Program-made: the position numbers and the translations under genes
NCBI GenBank assembly: GCA_037039925.1
Contig: JAXRKP010000206.1
Location: 277,501 to 341,500, forward strand
Direction of reading: 5' to 3'
DNA length: 64,000 nucleotides
DNA from: Doris montereyensis
Taxonomy: Eukaryota; Mollusca; Gastropoda; Nudibranchia; Dorididae
Notes under the pieces: generated by a model
The model's input: the letters and a program-made list of their open reading frames with translations, nothing else
Database searches by the model: none
What the model was told of the DNA's origin: nothing
Part shown: in pieces, positions 36,560 to 49,687 of the stretch
Numbering within the stretch: the stretch's first letter is position 1
Layout of the letters: every line of letters begins with the position of its first letter

Positions 36560-37130
36560 AAATAGAGGATGGTGGACAGTGTAAAAGATGAAGAAAGATG
36601 AGAGGTAAAAAGTGTAAAAGAGAAGAATTCAGCGAAGAGGAGAGAGAGTCGAAATTGTCCATGAGCCGGATAGAGTTTAAAAAGCTGCAAATACAAACAA
36701 ACGAGATGAGAGAGTAGAGAGAGTAAAAGATAAATGAGAGAGAGAGCGAGAGTAAAAAGTGTAAAATATGAATGAAATTTATGACGTAAACAGTGTAAAA
36801 TATGAATGAAATATGCAAGGTAAAAAAGTGTAAAATATAAATGAAAGACGATATTTCTAAACCTTGTAAAATATAAATGAAATTTCGAGAGTCGTTGAGT
36901 GTAAAATATGAAGACAGAGCTTTAGGTGAGACAGAGAGACAGAGAATGAGATATGAGGGAGGGAGAGAGTAAAAGATAGAGACAGAGACAGAGGGGGAAA
37001 GATCTGTTAAAAGATGAATGAAATAGGGAGGTAAAAAGTCTAAAATATGAATGAAAAAAGAGATCTCTAAAAAGTGTAAAATATGAATGAGATAAGAGAG
37101 GTAAAGAGAGAGAAATATGAGAGAAATATG
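36560..37130. repeat. Minisatellite rich in 'gtgtaaaatatgaatgaaat'
   Basis: Units of 'gaggtaaaaagtgtaaaata' plus 'tgaatgaaat' and GA runs, about 30-40 bases each, grading into GA microsatellite on the right. Confidence 0.75.
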
Positions 37131-37424
37131 CGAGAGAGGGAGAGTCTCTCTCTGAGATCTCTATGCGAGGTAAAGAGAGAAAAGAGAGAGAAAGAGAGTC
37201 TGTCTGTTGTGTGTATGAGTTGAACTCTTTGTCTTTCCGAGAGTAAGAGAGAGAGGAGGAATGTGAGTCAAAACAGAGACTCTCTCAGAGAAAGAGACAG
37301 AGAGCCAAGAGAAAAATTAAAGAGAGAGGAGAGATCAGAGACAGAGACAGAGACAGAGACAGAGAGACAGAGAAAGAGAGGGAGGAGGGAGGGTGATTAG
37401 AGATCAGAGATTGTGTATATTCAA

Positions 37425-37503
<79 letters not shown>

Positions 37504-37504
37504 T

Positions 37505-37567
<63 letters not shown>

Positions 37568-37703
37568 TGTGTGAGAGTGAGTGTGAGAGATAGATAGAGA
37601 GAAAGAGAGATCTCTCACTTTCTCTCTCGCTCTCTCCTCTCTGTCTGTCTGTCTGTCTCTGAGAGAGTCTGTCTGTCTGTCTGTCTGTCTGAGAGAGAGA
37701 GAG

Positions 37704-37791
<88 letters not shown>

Positions 37792-37808
37792 TGAGAGAGA
37801 GAGAGCCT

Positions 37809-37900
<92 letters not shown>

Positions 37901-38106
37901 CAGAGACAGAGACAGAGACAGAGACAGAGACAGAGACAGAGACAGAGAGACAGAGAGGGAGGGAGTTAGAAAGAGACAGTCCCTCTCTCATATGACACAG
38001 AGAGATGAGAGAGAGAGAAGATAACTCAGACCTATTCATCTCACAGGCAATGGCCATGGTTATAGAGAGAGAGAGTGGGAGATAATTCAATATCAGAGAG
38101 AGCCAA

Positions 38107-38137
<31 letters not shown>

Positions 38138-38160
38138 CAGAGAGAGACAGACAGAGATAT
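37131..38160. repeat. GA/CT microsatellite complex with strand switches
   Basis: (GA)n blocks (37420-37610 and 37736-37890) enclose a (CT)n/(CTGT)n block (37612-37735), followed by GACAGA repeats and more GA. The purine strand therefore switches twice within about 500 bases. Confidence 0.9.
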
Positions 38161-38455
38161 ATATACAATCAAAATAAATCTAAATACAATGACATGAAGA
38201 TATGTAGTTATTTTCTTGACCTTTTCTATATATTTCAGCTTTCTGGAGCTCTTTAGAGAGAGAGAAATCCAGTACACACCACACAGGTCTTCGTCTTCAA
38301 CGAGAAGCCAGCTGAGAAACAGATACATCGACGAGCATTGGTCAAGAGAATAGAAGAACTTTTACGAAAAATGTACTCAAACGTATCTGAAGCTAGTATT
38401 ATTTATGTGTCAGTCTCTTTATCTGAGGGAGAGACAGAGACATCTACAGAGACAT
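38161..38455. other. Short unique segment between GA and CTAT arrays
   Basis: An AG acceptor-like site (atatatttcag, ending near 38239) precedes a plus-strand frame containing [20 protein letters not shown] and [16 protein letters not shown] (about 38287-38400). It could be an exon fragment, but the frame from the acceptor meets a stop and no donor is convincing. Function unknown. Confidence 0.25.
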
Positions 38456-38459
38456 CTAC

Positions 38460-38500
38460 TAGAGTCTATCTATCTATCTATCTATCTGAGGGTCTGTCTG

Positions 38501-38541
<41 letters not shown>

Positions 38542-38655
38542 ATATCTATCTATCTGTCTATCTATCTTCTGTATATTATTATTGTATATCCATCTATCTG
38601 TCTATTTATCTATCTGCCTACTTATCTATCTATCTATCTATCTATCTATTTAGAA
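38460..38655. repeat. (CTAT)n microsatellite
   Basis: CTAT units with CTGT variants and one AT-rich interruption. Confidence 0.95.
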
Positions 38656-38659
38656 TTAA

Positions 38660-39095
38660 AAAATGGAGAGAGAGAGCAGAGATAGAGACAGAGACAGAGA
38701 CAGAGACAGAGATAGAGATAGAGATCTAGATAGATACAAGACAATACACTCCCAAAACCAGAGAGAGTTTACATCTACGTTGCTAGAGAGTCTGGGAGTA
38801 TATAGCAGTGGTGACTTGAGAGAGAAAGAGAGAGAGGAACTGAGATATTGTTTAGAGAGAGAGAGAAAGAGAGGAGAGAGGGACAGAGGTAGGAGGCACA
38901 GCTGTGGAGAAAGAGCGTGGACATGGAATAACAATTATTGTGTTAGAGAGAGACAGAGAGAGAGAGAGAGATAGACGACTGAGAGAGAGAGAGAGAGGGA
39001 CAAAAGAGAGACTGGAGAGAAAGAGAAAGAGAGAGAGTAGAGAGAGGGGGGGGGAGAGAGGGAGAGAGAGCAGGGGAGGGACGGAGGGAGAGAGA
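38660..39095. repeat. GA-rich microsatellite, imperfect
   Basis: GA and GACAGA repeats broken by short unique pieces (38730-38820, 38895-38945). Confidence 0.85.
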
Positions 39096-39369
39096 GATTG
39101 GTTATATAAGATATTGTATTAAGCTCATCGAATGGATTAGTTCTATATATTTTGTATCATGCATGTATTACTAAGAATTTAAGAAATGATCATTTGTTGC
39201 TTGAATTTGTCATTGTTAACGGAATAGAATAGACATATTATCGTAATCATGTTGAAAAGTATGGCCTTGAGGAAAGGAGAATATTTTTATAGTTTAAATA
39301 CAGGAACTGAAAAACAGTTATGTCTTTCAAATGGACAAAAATGTATGTCATAACTTCAATACAACTTTT

Positions 39370-40350
39370 ATTTTTTCTTTTATCAGTTCCCATTCTACCT
39401 TTCAGTGTATGTGGGTTCAGATGCCCAAGATGATATTTCTCCATGATGTCTGTCCTGGCATTTCTATTTCACCCTTAAAAAGTTAAATTTTATGCTTCAA
39501 TGCCTCTTCTATCTTCTTCTCTTCGCCGAGGTCTACCGTTTGATCTGTTATCTTGAACTTAAGCACTGTATACTGATTTAGATATTCTATTGTCATTCAT
39601 TCTGTTTACTAAGAAACCATCTAGTTCTATCTTAGTTTTTCTCTATCTGTTTTTGGAGATCTTATTAGTTTTTATGCTATCTGTTTTACTTTGAATTTAG
39701 TTTTCCTACTCTTTTTAGTCTATATCTTCTAGATATTTAAGCTGCCTGTAGAAAGATATATTTTACTGTCTAAGGTCCAGGTTTCGCTGCCATAGAGGAG
39801 AGTAGGACAATGAACTGTATTGTATAGATTTTGTTTTTGTTGACAATTTTTGCTTACCTACAATGCCTTCCCTAGATGGTTATATAATATTGCACTTTAC
39901 CTTTTGGATTCTCTGGCTGATTTCTTCTTAGTTTTCCTACTGGGTTAATCATTACACCTAGGTAATTGTAGCTTTGAACTTCTTCTAAATTTTCCTGCCC
40001 AATTTAAGATTTTGTGTTTTAGTTTCCTAGTTACTAGCATGGTTTTGGCAGATTCGGCCCTTACTCTCACTCCTTTATTTAGTTCATTGTTCATAATGTC
40101 GATATTCGACTGAAAGTCACTTTCGATTTTCCAAACAGAACTAAATCATCGATAAATGAAAGCATTGATACATTTACTGGTTTGAGCTTCACATACCTAC
40201 ATTCGTTTTCATTATTTTTGAGGATGCCTTTGCGACTGAATCCATAGATGTGATAAACAAAAAGAGGACTTAGGGTACAACCCTGTCTTACTCTTATATC
40301 TACATCAAATTGCTGCATATATGTTTCCAGCTACTCACTGCACATGTGGG
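39370..40350 (-). pseudogene. RTE-like LINE, 5'-truncated copy B
   Basis: On minus it starts at NKPTCA and continues with FDVDIRVRQGCTLSPL, 'VNVSMLSFIDDLVLFGKS' and the RT thumb and C-terminal segments in several broken frames. It ends at about 39370 with the same 3' sequence as copy A ('ttttatcagttcc', 'gtgggttcagatgcccaaga'). It lies directly downstream of copy A in the same orientation. The catalytic Asp pair is kept in this copy, but stops and shifts disable it. Confidence 0.8.
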
Positions 40351-40354
40351 TTTA

Positions 40355-43300
40355 TTGTTTCTTTCTTTATCAGTTTCTACCTTCCGGGTGTATGGGTTTC
40401 AGATACCCGTGATGATCTTTCTCCAGGCTGCCTTGTCCTTGCATTTTCTGTTTCCTTCCAAAATAAAAATTTTTTTGCTTAATGCCTTTTATATTTTCTT
40501 CCCACTTTCTCCGAGATCTGTCTTTTGGTTGTCTTTTACCCTTGGGCTTTAGCATTGTATACTGATTTAGCTATTCTATTGTCATTCATTCTGTTTACAT
40601 GCCCAAACCATCTCAGATGGTTTGACCTCTATATTGTTTGATTTCTGATTTTGTTTCTTTCAGTTTTCCCTACTACTCTTCTTAGATATTTCATTTCAGC
40701 TGCCTGCACTCTATTGTATTCTTTACTGTCTAAGGTCCAGGTTTCACTGCCAAAGAGGAGAGTAGGACAATAAACTGTATTGTATACTGCCATTTTGGTT
40801 TTTGTTGACAATTCTTGTTTACCTACAAATGCCTTTCCTAGATGATTATATATTGCACTTGCCTTTTGGATTCTCTGGCTGATTTCTTCTCTTAGTTTTC
40901 CCTCTGAGTTAATCATTACTTCTACGTAATTGTAGCTTTGAACTTGTTCTAAATTCTCCCTGCCCAATTTAAGATTTTGTGTTTTAGCTTCCTAGTTACT
41001 AGCATTGTTTTGGTTTTCTTTGCATTTACTCTCATTCCTCTTTTATTTAATTCATTATTCATAATGTTGATATTCGACTGGAGGTCACTTTCTGATTTTC
41101 CAAACAGAACTAAATCATTGGCAAATGAAAGCATTGATACATTTACTGGTTTGAGCTTCCACATACCTACATTCATTTTCTTCATTTTTGAGGATGCCTT
41201 TGCGACTGAATCCATAAATGTGATAAACAAAAGAGGACTTAGGACACAACCCTGTCTTACTCTTATATCTACATCAAATTCTGCAGATATGTTTCCAGCT
41301 ACTCTCACTGCACATGTTGGTTTATTGTAAAAACTTTTAATGGCTTCTATTAAATTTTGCTCTACATTGTGTTCTTTTAAGGAATGCCATATAGTGTCAA
41401 ATGCCTTTTCTAAGTCAATACAAACACAGGTGCAAGTCAATGTTTCTCTCAAGGAATTTTTCTATTATTTGTCTAATTGTAAATATGTGGTCTTGTACAC
41501 TTCTTCCTGGTCTAAATCCACTCTGATGTTCTTCAATCTGATCCTCTACTCTTTTCCTTAGTCTCATTTCCAGTATCCTGGCATACACTTTTCCTGGTAC
41601 GCTCAGTAGTGATATCCCTCTATAGTTTGAGCATTCCATAGTTGATCCTTTCTTGCGTATTGGTACTACCGTTCCTTTTTTCCAGTCGTCTGGCACCTGT
41701 TTGGACTTCCATGCTTGTTGACATATTGCATGTAGTAGTTTGTCTGCCTCTCTCCCTTGGTTTTTAATAATTTCTGGATAAACTTGATCTGCTCCTGGGG
41801 ATTTTCCTAATTTCAGTTTTCTTATAGCTGTTTGGATTTCTTCCATTGATATATCTACATCTTCAGCTGTCTCCTCTGGATTATTTGTTACTCTTACTAA
41901 TTGATCTTTACTCCTTGTTTCATATGTTCTGGAGGGATTATGTAATTGTTGAAAATGCTTTCTCCATGTTTCCATGATTTCGCTGTCTTCTTTCATTATT
42001 TCTCCTTTGGCATTCTTAATTTGTCGTATTTGGCATGCTTTGGTCTTTCTCATGCTCTTCATTGCCCCCCAGAACAGCTTTTGATTTCCTTGATAGCTTT
42101 CTTGAAGTCTTTGTCCAAACTCTTCCCATTGTTCCTGTTTTGCTTTCCTAACTTCCTCTTTGGCGATAGTTCTTTTATTCACGTAATCTATCCTATCCTC
42201 TGGTCTCTTTGTTTGCAAGTATTTCTTCCAGGCACCCTTCTTTTCTTTGATCTTAGTCTTGACATTCTCATTCCACCATGCTGTTCTTTTCCTATCTCCT
42301 TTAATTTGTTTCCTACCACAGACCTCTTCAGTACAACTGAGGAGTGTTTCTTTATACATTTGCCACTTTTCTTCTATTGTGCTATCATTCAGATCCATCT
42401 GCCTTTCACTGATAAATCTTTTTATCTTAGATTGGTATATCTGTTTTACTATTGGTTATTTAGTTCCTCTATTTTGAGTTTAGTAGTTTTCTTCTCTTTC
42501 CTTTTCTGTTTGTTTTCTTCAGTCAGTAATCTCATTTTGGCAATCACTAGGTGATGATCACTAAATATTTCTGCTCCTCTGTTTACTCTTGCATCCAATG
42601 TACTGTAAAAATGGAGCTGCTAACTATTATGTAGTCTATCATTGACTTTTCACACCTGTCTTCATTTACTATTGTGGATATCTTTATGAGGAAAAAAGGT
42701 GTTGGCTTTTTCATGTTATTCTTTAGGCAAAAATCTATTAGTCTCTCTCCATTTGGAGAAGTTGTTGTCTCTCCTTCTTTGCCTATTACTCATCCTGACG
42801 TTTTTACATTGTTGCCTACTCTAGCGTTTAAATCTCCTAAAAATTAGTTCTGTTTGTGTTTAAGATTCTCTGCAGCTATTTGTAAATTGTTTTCGAAGAT
42901 ATATTTTTCTTCTTTAGTTGCGTCTTCGTTTGGTCCATAAGCTATTAATAATTTAATTTCTCTTCCTTTTGGTTTAATATTTACCTCTAATAGCCGTGTG
43001 CTTATAAATTTCCAACTTTCTAGTAGCTTTTCATGCCTTTTATGCACTAGGGAGGCCTACTCCTGCTCTAGCTCTATCTTTGACATCTACCTTGAGAAGA
43101 TTAAAATATGATTTGGTCTACATTTTCTATTCCTTGTCCTTTTTCTTTGTTTTCTGTAATAGCCTAAATATCTGCTTTGAATTTTTCATTTCTTCAACTA
43201 ATTCTAACTCTTTTCCATTTATTGCCCTAATATTCCATGTTCCAAAAATCACAGTTCGTACTCGTTTCCAATTTCGTCTTTGAAAGGTCAAGCCAGTTAT

Positions 43301-43420
43301 ATTGTTTTTATTTCTCTGAATCAGTTGTTTTTTGGGTAAGCAGGGGATTAGTCACTCTACCCTAGGTAGATGGTGGGACTGCCACCTTGAGAGCATCCTA
43401 CAAGGCCATGTTATTTTCCT
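40355..43420 (-). pseudogene. RTE-like non-LTR retrotransposon, near full-length copy A (endonuclease + reverse transcriptase)
   Basis: On minus: a 5' region, then VIFGTWNIRAINGKELELVE and GDLNARVGNN (42812-42838), with NGERLIDFCLKNNMK and IDYIIV of an exonuclease-endonuclease-phosphatase domain. A long frame at 41415-42398 follows, with WWNENVKTKIKEKKGAWKKY, LKLGKSPGADQVYPEIIK, NYRGISLLSVPGKVYARILE and EEHQSGFRPGRSVQDHIF. A shifted frame (40949-41452) has CIDLEKAFDTIWHS, VRQGCVLSPLLF and SFANDLVLFGKS. The C-terminus (40629-40967, then 40370-40555) includes TWTLDSKEYNRVQAAEMKYL. This order fits RTE-group LINEs. The YxDD motif reads FAND (Asn at 41117-41119), so the polymerase is inactive even apart from the frame breaks. 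Confidence 0.85.
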
Positions 43421-44275
43421 GTCAGGGTCAACTCCCTTAGCCTTTAGTCCTTCAAGACCAGCCTGCAAGGCAGCAGGTTGTCAGTTTTATGTCAGGGTTA
43501 ACTCCCCTTAGCCTTTGGTAGCCAAGACAAGGCAGCTTGGGATACCCGTGGAGGGCAGGATCACATCTACTCCCCATTACAGTCCACAGCCACACCCCAA
43601 ATTTCACCAAGTTCAGTATGGATAGGCACGCACCTTATTTGATACAATAACTAAATTTCATCAGATCAGATTTTGTTTTACTACCAAGATGTGTTTTTAT
43701 AAATTGTTTAAAATAACACTTATAAGAACAACCCAAACTATACACAAATATACACAAATATTGTACAAAAAACTCAATTTATCCAAACTGTCATACATGT
43801 AAAAAAAAAGCATCTTATCATTTCTTTGTTTCCACTCATATTCGTACCAAATTTCATGAAGATACGTTGAGAATTTTTTTTTTTAAGTAGATAGGAAATA
43901 ATGAACAAAAAAGGACATTTTGAGAAAATCGTATTTTCTCTTATTTTCTGTTATTTGAATACATTTTTCTCCATAAACCTAAAAAAAGAGTAAGATAATA
44001 CTTTTAAACATCATAAAACCTTAAAAGGCTCTCAACTCCTTCTTATTGACACTGTTTCAAGTGGACCAGCACATTTTTACTCATTTTGAGATGGTGTCTT
44101 TTATTAATAGGTGCAATATGTTCCGTATTTTCAGGTCGATCTAAAGGCAATATTCATAAAAGATATTCAAATAAGTTGTTTTTTTGGATAGCGTTTATTG
44201 TGACGATCAAAATGAGTATCAACGTACCGTATTTAAGATAATATTTCTGGCCGTTATCGTATAATAACTGTGTTG
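43421..44275. other. LINE 5' flank and AT-rich unique DNA
   Basis: 43421-43620 contains a loose duplication ('gtcagggtcaactccctta' / 'gtcagggttaactccccttag') that may be the LINE 5' untranslated region. The rest is AT-rich with no gene. Confidence 0.4.
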
Positions 44276-44276
44276 A

Positions 44277-45110
<834 letters not shown>

Positions 45111-45147
45111 ATCTCTAATAATGATAATAATCTCTCTGATAATAAGG

Positions 45148-45213
<66 letters not shown>

Positions 45214-45255
45214 TAATAATAATTTTAAGGATAATAATATAACAACAACAATCAC

Positions 45256-45303
<48 letters not shown>

Positions 45304-45306
45304 CTC

Positions 45307-45355
<49 letters not shown>

Positions 45356-45358
45356 CAT

Positions 45359-45397
<39 letters not shown>

Positions 45398-45429
45398 CTC
45401 TCTGTAATAATAATAATAATAATAATAAT

Positions 45430-45460
<31 letters not shown>

Positions 45461-45469
45461 TTAATAGTA

Positions 45470-45504
<35 letters not shown>

Positions 45505-45611
45505 AATGATTGATGATAATTATATCAATAATAATAATAATAATAATAATATGTATAATAATAATAATAATCTATAATAATAATTTAATATATAATAACA
45601 ATACGCCCGTG

Positions 45612-45647
<36 letters not shown>

Positions 45648-45691
45648 GTAATAATGACAAATAATAATAATAATGATAATCAATAATAATG

Positions 45692-45728
<37 letters not shown>

Positions 45729-45768
45729 TAATAATAATAATTAAAAATAAAAATAAAATAATTAAATG

Positions 45769-45802
<34 letters not shown>

Positions 45803-45860
45803 TAATAATAATAATGCCAATAATAATGTACAATAATTTAATAAGGAGAAAAACATTATA
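45111..45860. repeat. (TAA)n microsatellite complex
   Basis: AAT/TAA units with islands of TCTC (45112, 45131, 45302, 45397), a GAT block at 45470-45502, and scattered variants. Confidence 0.95.
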
Positions 45861-46171
45861 ATAATAATGAAAATGATAATATAATAAAAAAATTAATAAC
45901 ACAATAATGACGATGGTAATAGTCATAATACATGACACCTTTATAAGTGATAAAGATAAGACAAAATAGACACATGAGAGTGCTAAGGTTTTGTCGATAG
46001 GTTTCTTCATTCTCACCTCTAAATGTATGTAAGCCGAATGCCGACATCGAGTACAAATTTGACCCACTTTTTTTACGCTGCCAAACCGTAAAATTTAAAA
46101 GAGAGCACGATATGTCAATGTAAATACCAGCCAATGACGGAAACTGAACGCCAAAAATAACGCACCGCTAC

Positions 46172-46345
46172 ATAGGAAGGGATCGGTAGTCCAGAGGGGG
46201 TATTTCTCAACCGAAAGAGATGGAAATCAAAGGTAAAAATCCATTGCTATTAAAAATGTTTCACAACACAATATGCATTAAAGAAGTAAGTGATCCCCCC
46301 CCCCCCCACTTTAGTTGTGGATGTAAATCAAATCAAACAAAAACA
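46172..46345 (+). repeat. SINE family B, degraded and shortened copy
   Basis: 'gggatcggtagtccagaggg', 'ttctcaaccgaaagagatgg', a C10 run and 'ttagttgtggatgtaaatca' with an AATCAAATC tail. The middle of the element is largely missing. Confidence 0.6.
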
Positions 46346-46599
46346 AAAGAAGCTTCAACTTAGATACATCACGAGCTTTCTGTAACATGCATAAAATGAG
46401 TGTATCACCATTTTGTTTGACTACATCATGCGGAGGCAATAACAGAAAGGAGAGAAGGAAATCGGCATCGTTTGTTTGTTTGATTTGCTTTTTGTTTGTT
46501 TGTTTGTTTGCTTGTTTGAAGAAACGCTGTCCACGGTGGCGGATAAGCCGGGTTCGGCATCAAGAGAGAATCCTTTCGTTAAATCATTTCTGACAAAAT

Positions 46600-46870
46600 T
46601 GCTTTTGCCGGGGTCATTGAGTTCACTCCCCTAGCACAGCCAGGTCCGACCTTGTGACCTTGTGACCTTGTGTTCCTTGGCAAAGACGCTCTAACACGCA
46701 TTATCGCCACTCTACCCAGGTTTCAAATGGATACAAGCACTAGCTTGGGAGTACAAATCTGCGTCAGACTAACGTCCTGGCAAGGAGGTGATTATTGTCA
46801 CCTGTTCCGCTTCACGCTATAGAAACCAGGATAAAATTGGTTCTATGGGCCTTAATGGCCTTGAAGGAAC
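46600..46870 (+). repeat. SINE family A, copy with small internal triplication
   Basis: The body is complete ('ctacccaggtttcaaatgg', 'ggtgattattgtcacctgtt', 'ccttaatggccttgaaggaa'). Near 46650-46675 'gaccttgt' is repeated three times in place of a single copy. The head is worn. Confidence 0.75.
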
Positions 46871-47719
46871 TTTTACTTATATCAATGACGTTTTTAAAAG
46901 AATTAATAATGTTTGCATTTTTGTTTTGTTTTGAACAGTAAATTAGTCCATGTCTCACAGAAGTAAAACCTGTAATATAAATCTTAAATCTATCTCCCAT
47001 ACTGTTGAGTTACAAAACAAAAACGTTAATTTGAAACAGCGCTATCATTGTACTGGGCCAACTCTTGATAATTTTTTCACAAACTTTATTCATTCCGTTG
47101 ATATTGAGTTTATAAATGTCAAACTTTCACGCCAGAAAAAATCAAAAAATCAATTCCCAACGTCTCAGCTCATGACCTTAGTTTCTATATCAGGTCAAGA
47201 TTGGGTTTGCTGGGGTGTTCGTTCTTTCTGTGGTCACCCCGGGATTATCTTTGAATTAATACGGCAAAAAAAAAAAGAAGGAGGTCCATAATGAAAAGGC
47301 TGGTGAAAGGTCAATGCAATGTTTCTAATTGTAACAATCATGCACTGCAAATTCCTATTAAAAAGACATTATAGCCTAATATAGTATATTACACAAGAAT
47401 GAAAAGTATTACTGCTATTTGAAAGAAGAAGAAGAAGAAAATAACGCATCTGAGAGATTCAAGCTTTCAGTTATCATTGGTGTGTTCGTGTGAGACTATG
47501 GTGAAATCAGTGAACTCAACTCATGCGTTTCTTGATTATAAAAAAAAGAAGAAGAAAAGAAAAGAAAAAACAGCGTGCTGTGACACGGATATTAATTTGA
47601 CAGCGAGTGGGGAGTACACTGAGCTAAAACACATCATGTCAATCAAATACTGTCATTTAAGGCTGAAACCATATTACAAGGGTGTGACCGTGACTCACCA
47701 CTTTTGATTGTTTGTGTAA
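46871..47719. other. Unique AT-rich DNA; one unrecognised 113-codon frame
   Basis: The plus frame 46950-47291 (MSHRSKTCNINLKSISHTVE...) has near-normal composition but no recognised domain, no splice context and no clear start signal. It could be the relic of a mobile element or chance. Nothing else was seen. Confidence 0.3.
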
Positions 47720-47875
47720 TTGAAATTTACCCCGTCCACCATTGTGATGATTTCAAAGAGTGAATTTAGAGGAAATACTAAGATAAAATAGAAGTGAAGG
47801 AGTAAAAGGAAAGAAATAGGTTTACCAGCTAGCACCCACCAACCGCCCGCGCCACTCACCAAAACTGCTATATCA
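47720..47875 (-). repeat. Interspersed repeat family E, reversed copy
   Basis: 'aatttaccccgtccaccatt', 'gatgatttcaaagagtgaat' and 'aaagaaataggtttaccagc' are the reverse complement of the family seen at 14290-14430. Confidence 0.65.
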
Positions 47876-47964
47876 CCCCGTCCCCCCTCTTGGTGGTCAC
47901 AGTGTAATTGTTCGCTCAATAACATAAATTTATTATAATCATCAACAGGGGATGTAATAAAATT

Positions 47965-48290
47965 AAAGATCAAAACGGATGTATAGTCCGTCTCCCGCAC
48001 AAATGCAGGCTCACTAACTGTACATCATTTACCCCCCCAGACAGACCATTTCATTCAAAGTCCTTCTAAACTACGGAAGCATATACAGTACAGAAACGTG
48101 TTAGGCTTCTTGCACTTACACTCTGACAAGATATTTCAATTTGGGCATACAAATTCACGATCTGAGTCAAATGTGAGGAAAGTAGAATGAAGCATTTTCC
48201 CCTAAGAGTACAACATTGTAAAGAAACCCCCCACCTACGCCAGCCTGGGGGCTTGAACCAGTGGTCGTGATTACCACTCACAAACTGCAC
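47965..48290 (-). repeat. SINE family C, copy 4 (founder of the 57-bp satellite)
   Basis: The full body is present ('cggatgtatagtccgtctcc', 'accatttcattcaaagtcct', 'catatacagtacagaaacgt'), ending with the head region 'gcttgaaccagtggtcgtga' and 'ttaccactcacaaactgcac'. The head then repeats tandemly as the adjoining satellite. Confidence 0.8.
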
Positions 48291-49600
48291 ACAGTTCAGT
48301 TACAACGCCTTGAACCAGTGCCGTCGTGATTACCAGCTCACAACACTGCTACACCCAGTTCAGCTACAACGCCTTGAACCAGTGCCGTCGTGATTACCAG
48401 CTCACAACACTGCACACAGTTCAGCTACAACGCCTTGAACCAGTGCCGTCGTGATTACCAGCTCACAACACTGCTACGGTTCAGCTACAACGCCTTGAAC
48501 CAGTGCCGTCGTGATTACCAGCTCACAACACTACGGTTCAGCTACAACGCCTTGAACCAGTGCCGTCGTGATTACCAGCTCACAACACTGCACACAGTTC
48601 AGCTACAACGCCTTGAACCAGTGCCGTCGTGATTACCAGCTCACAACACTACGGTTCAGCTACAACGCCTTGAACCAGTGTCGTCGTGATTACCAGCTCA
48701 CAACACTACGGTTCAGCTACAACGCCTTGAACCAGTGCCGTCGTGATTACCAGCTCACAACACTACGGTTCAGCTACAACGCCTTGAACCAGTGTCGTCG
48801 TGATTACCAGCTCACAACACTGCACACGGTTCAGCTACAACGCCTTGAACCAGTGTCGTCGTGATTACCAGCTCACAACACTACGGTTCAGCTACAACGC
48901 CTTGAACCAGTGTCGTCGTGATTACCAGCTCACAACACTACGGTTCAGCTACAACGCCTTGAACCAGTGTCGTCGTGATTACCAGCTCACAACACTACGG
49001 TTCAGCTACAACGCCTTGAACCAGTGTCGTCGTGATTACCAGCTCACAACACTACGGTTCAGCTACAACGCCTTGAACCAGTGTCGTCGTGATTACCAGC
49101 TCACAACACTACGGTTCAGTTACAACGCCTTGAACCAGTGTCGTCGTGATTACCAGCTCACAACACTACGGTTCAGCTACAACGCCTTGAACCAGTGTCG
49201 TCGTGATTACCAGCTCACAACACTACAGTTCAGCTACAACGCCTTGAACCAGTGTCGTCGTGATTACCAGCTCACAACACTACGGTTCAGCTACAACGCC
49301 TTGAACCAGTGTCGTCGTGATTACCAGCTCACAACTGCACTACAGTTCAGTTACAACGCCTTGAACCAGTGTCGTCGTGATTACCAGCTCACAACACTAC
49401 GGTTCAGCTACAACGCCTTGAACCAGTGTCGTCGTGATTACCAGCTCACAAACACACGGTTCAGTTACAACGCCTTGAACCAGTGCCGTCGTGATTACCA
49501 GCTCACAACACTGCACACAGTTCAGCTACAACGCCTTGAACCAGTGCCGTCGTGATTACCAGCTCACAACACTCCACACAGTTCAGCTACAACCCCTTGA
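48250..49600. repeat. 57-bp satellite array, about 23 units
   Basis: The unit is 'ttcagctacaacgccttgaa' 'ccagtgtcgtcgtgattacc' 'agctcacaacactacgg'. Edge units carry 'tgcacacag' variants, while central units are nearly identical. Because 57 is a multiple of three, a 251-codon frame (RFSYNALNQCRRDYQLTTL repeated) stays open. Its sequence is that of a SINE tRNA-like head, so I do not call it a gene. Confidence 0.95.
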
Positions 49601-49687
49601 ATATATATAATTGTATCCCATTTCCTTTTCATCCCTTTCTGTTTTAAATACGAGTCAGTCTAATATATTGTCCTGTGTCCATCCACA

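Noticed and set aside
38287..38400. Exon encoding [20 protein letters not shown]
   Set aside because: The frame from the nearest acceptor meets a stop and no donor follows before the CTAT array. Left as a weak possibility in the regional note.
41946..42554. 202-codon plus-strand frame
   Set aside because: It lies antisense to the LINE endonuclease-reverse transcriptase region (mainly the long frame at 41415-42398), which carries recognisable RT motifs; the plus frame is a shadow.
46950..47291. 113-codon plus-strand frame as a gene
   Set aside because: Composition is acceptable but no domain, splice site or start signal supports it. Kept only as a remark in the regional note.
48800..49555. 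251-codon frame of a 19-residue repeat (RFSYNALNQCRRDYQLTTL)
   Set aside because: The 57-bp unit is an amplified SINE head. The open frame follows from the unit length being a multiple of three, and the sequence matches a tRNA-like promoter rather than a protein.
48250..49600. CRISPR-like array
   Set aside because: The repeats are contiguous with no unique spacers, the surrounding DNA is eukaryotic, and no cas-like gene is present.
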